64,000 nt of DNA from contig CM025850.1 in the NCBI GenBank assembly GCA_003952965.2, positions 13,292,323-13,356,322 of the forward strand, given 5' to 3'. The translations under genes were made by a program, and so were the position numbers. Below are positions 60,025-64,000 of this stretch, piece after piece (the stretch's first letter is position 1; the number at the start of each line of letters is the position of its first letter). Below the pieces are notes generated by a model, which worked only from the letters and a program-made list of their open reading frames with translations, made no database searches and was not told where the DNA came from. Source of the stretch: Morella rubra (taxonomy: Eukaryota; Streptophyta; Magnoliopsida; Fagales; Myricaceae).

Positions 60025-60730
60025 ACCTCCCTTTCCCTCCCTGCCGATCAGGCTGAGTTTCTTATTCGCTATGGTGCTATTTTAATGGACGTAATCTGGT
60101 GTTCTCGCAATCAAGTGGTGCATCATGGAAAAATGGATGATATTGGCACTGTTATTCGAAGAATTCACGGACTTTATGTGGAGCACTCTAAGGCATGGAT
60201 TGCTGCTACTCTTACTAAGCTTACTGCATGGCAGCCCCCTCGTGGTAGTGGATGAAGAATCAATTTTGATGCAACCATTCGACCTGGCTGTCTCTTTTCT
60301 TGCTGCGGTTTGCCGAAATTCTAGTGGTTCTATGCTCTTTGTCTGGACAAAGAGATCTCCTCTTGGTACTCCCCTTGTGAAAAAGGCCAGAGTAGCTCTT
60401 CTTGTTGTTTAGGAGGCTTGTTTGATTGGCTTTCCCTTGGTGGAATTTGAAGGTGATAACCTTCAAGTGTGTAACACTCTTTGCCAGCCATCTTTTATCC
60501 CTGATTGGTCTATTTCCCTCATCATTCGGGACATAAAAGCTCTACTTGATTCTCATTCTAGCTAGAAAGTTTCTCATGTTAAACGTGGTGCTAACATGTT
60601 AGCCCATAATATTGCCAAGTGGGCTGTTTTAGAAAATTTGGAGGGAACTGTCCCTACGCATTGTATTCCTCCTGTTATTTTGAACTCTGATAATCCCCCA
60701 ACCCCCTTTGACTTTGTTCTTTTGGGTGGT
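60025..60730 (+). mobile_element. second LINE fragment (RNase H end), plus strand
   Basis: It codes in broken frames for the last part of a LINE ORF2: AEFLIRYGAILMDVIWCSRN, then INFDATIRPG, CRNSSGSMLFVWTKRSPLG and KKARVALL (RNase H), HVKRGANMLAHNIAKWAV, and a terminal FDFVLLGG before a stop. It overlaps in content with the minus-strand fragment (both hold RNase H), so the two are separate insertions and not one element with an inverted 5' part. It has no poly-A tail. Its right edge meets copy-2 host DNA at TAGTTTCAG. Confidence 0.82.
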
Positions 60731-60914
60731 TAGTTTCAGTTACACTTGCTCAAAATTAACGCAACAGAATTTCGAAAGTTGCACCGAACAGTGGAAAGCC
60801 ATACAGACCAATGATTGTATTTCTTGGTATAATTTCCTTACACAGATGATCAACCTTTATATTTTCTAGTCATATACAGATGATAAATCACTAGTTTGTG
60901 CTACCTGGTTTAAC

Positions 60915-61116
60915 TATTACAATAACTGAAGATTAGTTATAGAAATTATAACTCTGTTATGAATCTGTTACTTAGTTGAATACGTTATAGCTGACTCTGA
61001 ATCTGTATATAAGTCGCTGTTACATTGAATAAAATCACTTGCGCATTTATACAGATCAAAGTGTGAAATGGTAACAGAGTTATAACTTCTATAACTAATC
61101 TTCAGTTATTGTAATA
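60915..61116. mobile_element. 202-bp element with 45-bp inverted ends and TTAAC target repeats
   Basis: The left end TATTACAATAACTGAAG and right end CTTCAGTTATTGTAATA are inverted copies, and the match runs for about 45 bp with one difference. Identical TTAAC repeats flank it (60910-60914 and 61117-61121). Copy 1 has the empty site (GGTTTAACATTAG near 46055). The interior contains TATATAAG and AATAAAAT, which resemble an LTR TATA box and polyadenylation signal. A MITE is the simplest reading; a small LTR-derived element is possible given the 5-bp target size. Confidence 0.82.
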
Positions 61117-61943
61117 TTAACAGGAGCTGGTGTAAAACTTGCCATTGTCTCTAAGTCAGTCAAGAGTGCATAGAGCTACTTTTGTACCCCGTGTCTAAAA
61201 ATATTATCGTTAAAACATACCATTATATAGCAAGTTTTTAACCAAACGGAGTGTCTAACTGAACAAAAAACAGGTACATGTTAGGGGAAGATATGGGATG
61301 AAATGTGGGCTTGTTGCAGTAACGTCGTGTATGAGGTTGGTTATAATGCCAATATGTCCTAGTGATAATTATTGGTATTCTTGAGTCTCTTTGATTACCC
61401 AAAAAGCTAATGATGTTAGTCATTGGTCTTCTAAATTTACTAAAACATTTCGAAGGTTTTGCATAAGAGTATGATGTAAGGTTCTCATCCAGGTAGAACT
61501 ATCATTGTGGCCATGTGATGGCCAAACCTGTCTTAGTCTTGTGACATTTTCTTTGCTAGAAAGGACATCACCTAGACACCTACACTTTGTTCTCACATTG
61601 GAGATGTTCTTGCCTGTTTATCCCGCAAGCTCATCTGGATATGCTACGGCAGTAAACTAGTTTGTTTTTGTTCTTATTTCCTAAGGCAGCGAAATCATCC
61701 ATGGTAGGTGGTTTTGTTCAACATGTCTTGTCCCGAGATAAGGAAATTCGTGGGGCCTTCGGGCTTCTCTTGACTAGTGGGCTTTTGGCCAACTTATATC
61801 TTCCTTGGATGGGTTGGTTAGTACATATTCATATGAAGCTTTGTCCCTAGCTTTTGTTATTGTGGTTAGAATGTTTACTTTTTGCCTTGGAAAAGAAGAA
61901 AAGGAAAGGACTATTCATTCTGTTATGGCGTGTGTTTCTCCAG

Positions 61944-62173
61944 GCTGTCATGCTACGGTTGTCTCATTTATCCAACACCCGAGGTGTACCAAGCCTGCAT
62001 ATAGGGAGGAGGCTTTGATACGTGACCACAAACTTAATCGGTGCCCGGTAATTCGATCAGACAACGACGAACATCTGCAAGTTGACGGAAATGATCGAGG
62101 ATCTTGGCCTGATGGGAGTCGTGAGATTCGTCAGTTCACCTGGAGAGAGGCCAAGTGGGCCTGGCTTGAGTGA
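61944..62173 (+). pseudogene. copy-2 remnant of DUF1365 last exon
   Basis: Homologous to exon 5 at 47159-47392, with the same splice acceptor TTTCTCCAG. Seven bases are missing near the start (the TGGTGGAAAAA stretch of copy 1), which shifts the frame; after that the frame for HPRCTKPAYREEALIRDHK and QFTWREAKW is preserved to a stop. Exons 1-3 lie outside the duplicated unit and exon 4 was lost to the LINE insertions, so this cannot make the protein. An intron-derived open frame from 61805 runs into it by chance. Confidence 0.88.
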
Positions 62174-62309
62174 TGAGAGAAAGAACTTCTTGTCATTTGG
62201 CCTGTAGAAAGCATGCCCATTGGAAGAAGAAGATCCTAATGAAAAATTCTCTCAACGAAAATCTTTGGTAACTCATTGTTTCCTCTAATGTCGTGGACTG
62301 GTGAACACA

Positions 62310-63278
62310 TTTTCGTCTCCTTTCACAATTTATTGGGTTTCTTCTATCATCTATCAGTTTTTGAAGTTGTTCGGATAGTTGAAATCACCACTGGAATCTT
62401 AGCTTGTAAATTATGCTACCTCTAGGTCCAAAAAAATTAAATTCCACAATGCCTGTGCCCCTCCGTGGAAGACTGTACACTATCAAATTCTCTCACACAG
62501 CTATCGAACAAAAAGCATGCTACCTTCTGTAGAACCTCATATACCCTTCTCCGCTCGACAGTCGTTGCTACGAACAAATATGAAATGTTATGTGAGAAAA
62601 ACATGAAGTACTATCCAATGTGCCTAGAAAACGTAGGGAAGAAAGATGAGCCAGCTGGAATTTTTTTTTTCTCAGCCAAAAACTTCTTTCCTTAGAGAGA
62701 AAAACTTCCTTTTCTCAGCATGTCCTGACACGATTCGCTGCAAGTCAGGCGATTGTTCAACTGCCCTAAAAGTCGAAACAGATGTGATGTCGGTGTCAGC
62801 TGCAAAAACTGAAGCAAACCTTCATTCTCTTTTCGCAGAGCACAGGCACTTGGAGCCTCCAGGTTGCTGAGGGAAAACCGCAAACACGTCTCGACAGTCT
62901 AGTGACAGAAGGGAGCACGGATAACATCCCACATGTTTGGCTGGACTCGGCCTTTTTCTTAGCTCAAGTCTGAAATTTAGAGATGGCTAACTTCCAATAT
63001 GAAGTTTGGGTTAGTGAAACCGAAAATCCTGTAACACTTACTGGGCTGATAGCGATCTTGCTAGTTAATTTGGTTCTTAGATTCCAAACTCTGCGAACGA
63101 AAATAATGGAAGACTGCATTATTTGAATAATAATCTGTTGTGGTGGTTTAAACTTTTGAGATAAATAATTATAATTCTATAATATTAGAGTCAATTCCGC
63201 ACTTTCTTTCAATTTTAATTAAATATTATACGTGCCGAGTTTACCAATTAAAAGCAAATTCAGCCCACAAGCAAAATA
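62310..63278. other. copy-2-specific sequence, no gene recognised
   Basis: After TCATGTCGTGGACTGGTGAA the two copies part. Copy 1 has a foldback of about 190 bp; copy 2 has this stretch of about 970 bp before they rejoin at ATAGACTATTCAAGAATATA. Short open frames at 62465-62695 and 62646-62870 have ordinary composition but no recognisable family. It may be the ancestral sequence deleted from copy 1. Confidence 0.55.
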
Positions 63279-63587
63279 GACTATTCAAGAATATAATTTA
63301 GATAATAAAATATAATTATTTTTAACGTACCAATGATTGTGATAATGTACACATAGATGATTGTGCATGATGCTGAGAGCTGAGTTCATGGACGAAGGCG
63401 ATTGAGTTGCTCTCGGATCAAATGATGCTAGTGATTGTACTCTTCTTGATTGAATTATTTGAAGTAAGTTTCAAATAGTTCATTATACCTCTAACTTAAT
63501 CAATTTAGCCATTACAATTTTCAGCTTTAGAAATCAGATCCAGTGAAAGATATCGTCAAGGAGATTGAGGAGATCATAAGAAAGTCT

Positions 63588-63614
63588 CCCCCCCCCCCCC
63601 TCTCTCTCTCTCTC
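63588..63614. repeat. poly-C / (TC)n microsatellite, copy 2
   Basis: Thirteen C followed by seven TC units, homologous to the pure CT repeat at 48036-48070. Confidence 0.92.
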
Positions 63615-64000
63615 ATCTAAAGAGCTACGAAGGAATCAAGCCACTTTAAAGACAAAGTGAATTATTTTCTTCAAAAGTAGAATACACAATATAAATCTAT
63701 GCAAATCTTTTCAACACTAGAATAATTAGATAGGAGTATAGTTGATAATTGCAATTAGAAAACTTTATAGGGCTAAATGGTAGATAAAGGTACGAAACCT
63801 TGGTTAGATAAAAAGAATTGTGCATGTGAGAGAAAGTTTGGAAACTTATGTCCCAGGTTTTACAAATTAACGTAGGATTAATTGCAGTTGATCATGATAC
63901 TTGAGTTATTTACAAATACATATTTTTTTTAATGCTTTTCCTGATCAGTTAATCATGAACTTATGTCAAAACTCGTGAAACTTCAGACTATGACAATTAG

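Larger units (their letters stand above)
50896..64000 (+). repeat. tandem segmental duplication, copy 2 (TE-expanded, continues past window)
   Basis: The second copy of the 6-kb unit. About 3.6 kb of copy 1 is stretched over 13.1 kb here by insertions at 51005-52315, 52391-56366, 56743-56917, 56958-57660, 57731-60730, 60915-61116 and about 62310-63278. It begins in intron 3 of the DUF1365 gene, so exons 1-3 were never included. Exon 4 has been lost and exon 5 is frameshifted. Aligned parts differ by roughly one base in ten to twenty by eye, so the duplication is not recent. Confidence 0.88.

Noticed and set aside
57731-60730. One LINE with a twin-priming inversion
   Set aside because: Both orientations include RNase H, so the pieces overlap in element coordinates; twin priming gives non-overlapping parts.
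61805-62173. A 122-codon gene in copy 2
   Set aside because: Its first half is intron 4 sequence and its second half is the frameshifted last exon of the DUF1365 gene.
1-64000. CRISPR arrays, rRNA or tRNA genes
   Set aside because: No regularly spaced repeats of CRISPR type were seen, and I found no rRNA or tRNA signature on reading both strands; a tRNAscan run would be decisive for tRNAs.

Overview
The window is nuclear DNA from a flowering plant, most likely a woody eudicot. It is AT-rich, its genes have GT-AG introns, it contains plant-type Copia, Gypsy, LINE, CACTA and MITE-like elements, and one gene encodes a plastid enzyme with a transit peptide. I cannot name the species. There are only two real protein genes, both on the + strand: the plastid pyruvate dehydrogenase E1 beta subunit (38349-41173, four exons) and a DUF1365-family protein (43392-47392, five exons).

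Layout. 1-8626 is transposon debris: a 1.07-kb-spaced direct repeat, a small foldback element, the right part of a CACTA element (to 7051) packed with GTTCGAAC palindromes and carrying a 560-bp hairpin, and a Gypsy-type solo LTR with its target duplication (7419-8621). 8627-18759 has no gene I can recognise. About 18760-34342 is not normal sequence: it is a scrambled image of 35345-43866 in which two passes over the same locus are interleaved. It ends at a gap of exactly 1000 N (34343-35342). I read it as a bad contig end overlapping the next contig, so open frames in it should be ignored. 35343-43866 is the clean version and holds the PDH gene and the start of the DUF1365 gene.

The right third is a direct tandem duplication with a unit of about 6 kb. 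Copy 1 (about 44875-50895) begins in intron 3 of the DUF1365 gene and carries its last two exons. Copy 2 (about 50896 to beyond the window end) carries the same DNA swollen by nested insertions: a 1.3-kb long-TIR element, a Copia retrotransposon with a nearly deleted 5' LTR, a 175-bp MITE, a 703-bp piece of unknown origin, two opposed LINE fragments that replace exon 4, and a 202-bp element with 45-bp inverted ends. Only a frameshifted last exon of the DUF1365 gene survives in copy 2. Because copy 1 gives the empty site, most insertion boundaries can be read to within a few bases.

The two genes are neighbours but I see no evidence that they work together. The PDH subunit supplies acetyl-CoA for plastid fatty acid synthesis. 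The DUF1365 family is often found beside lipid-modifying genes in bacteria, but its role in plants is not established by this sequence.
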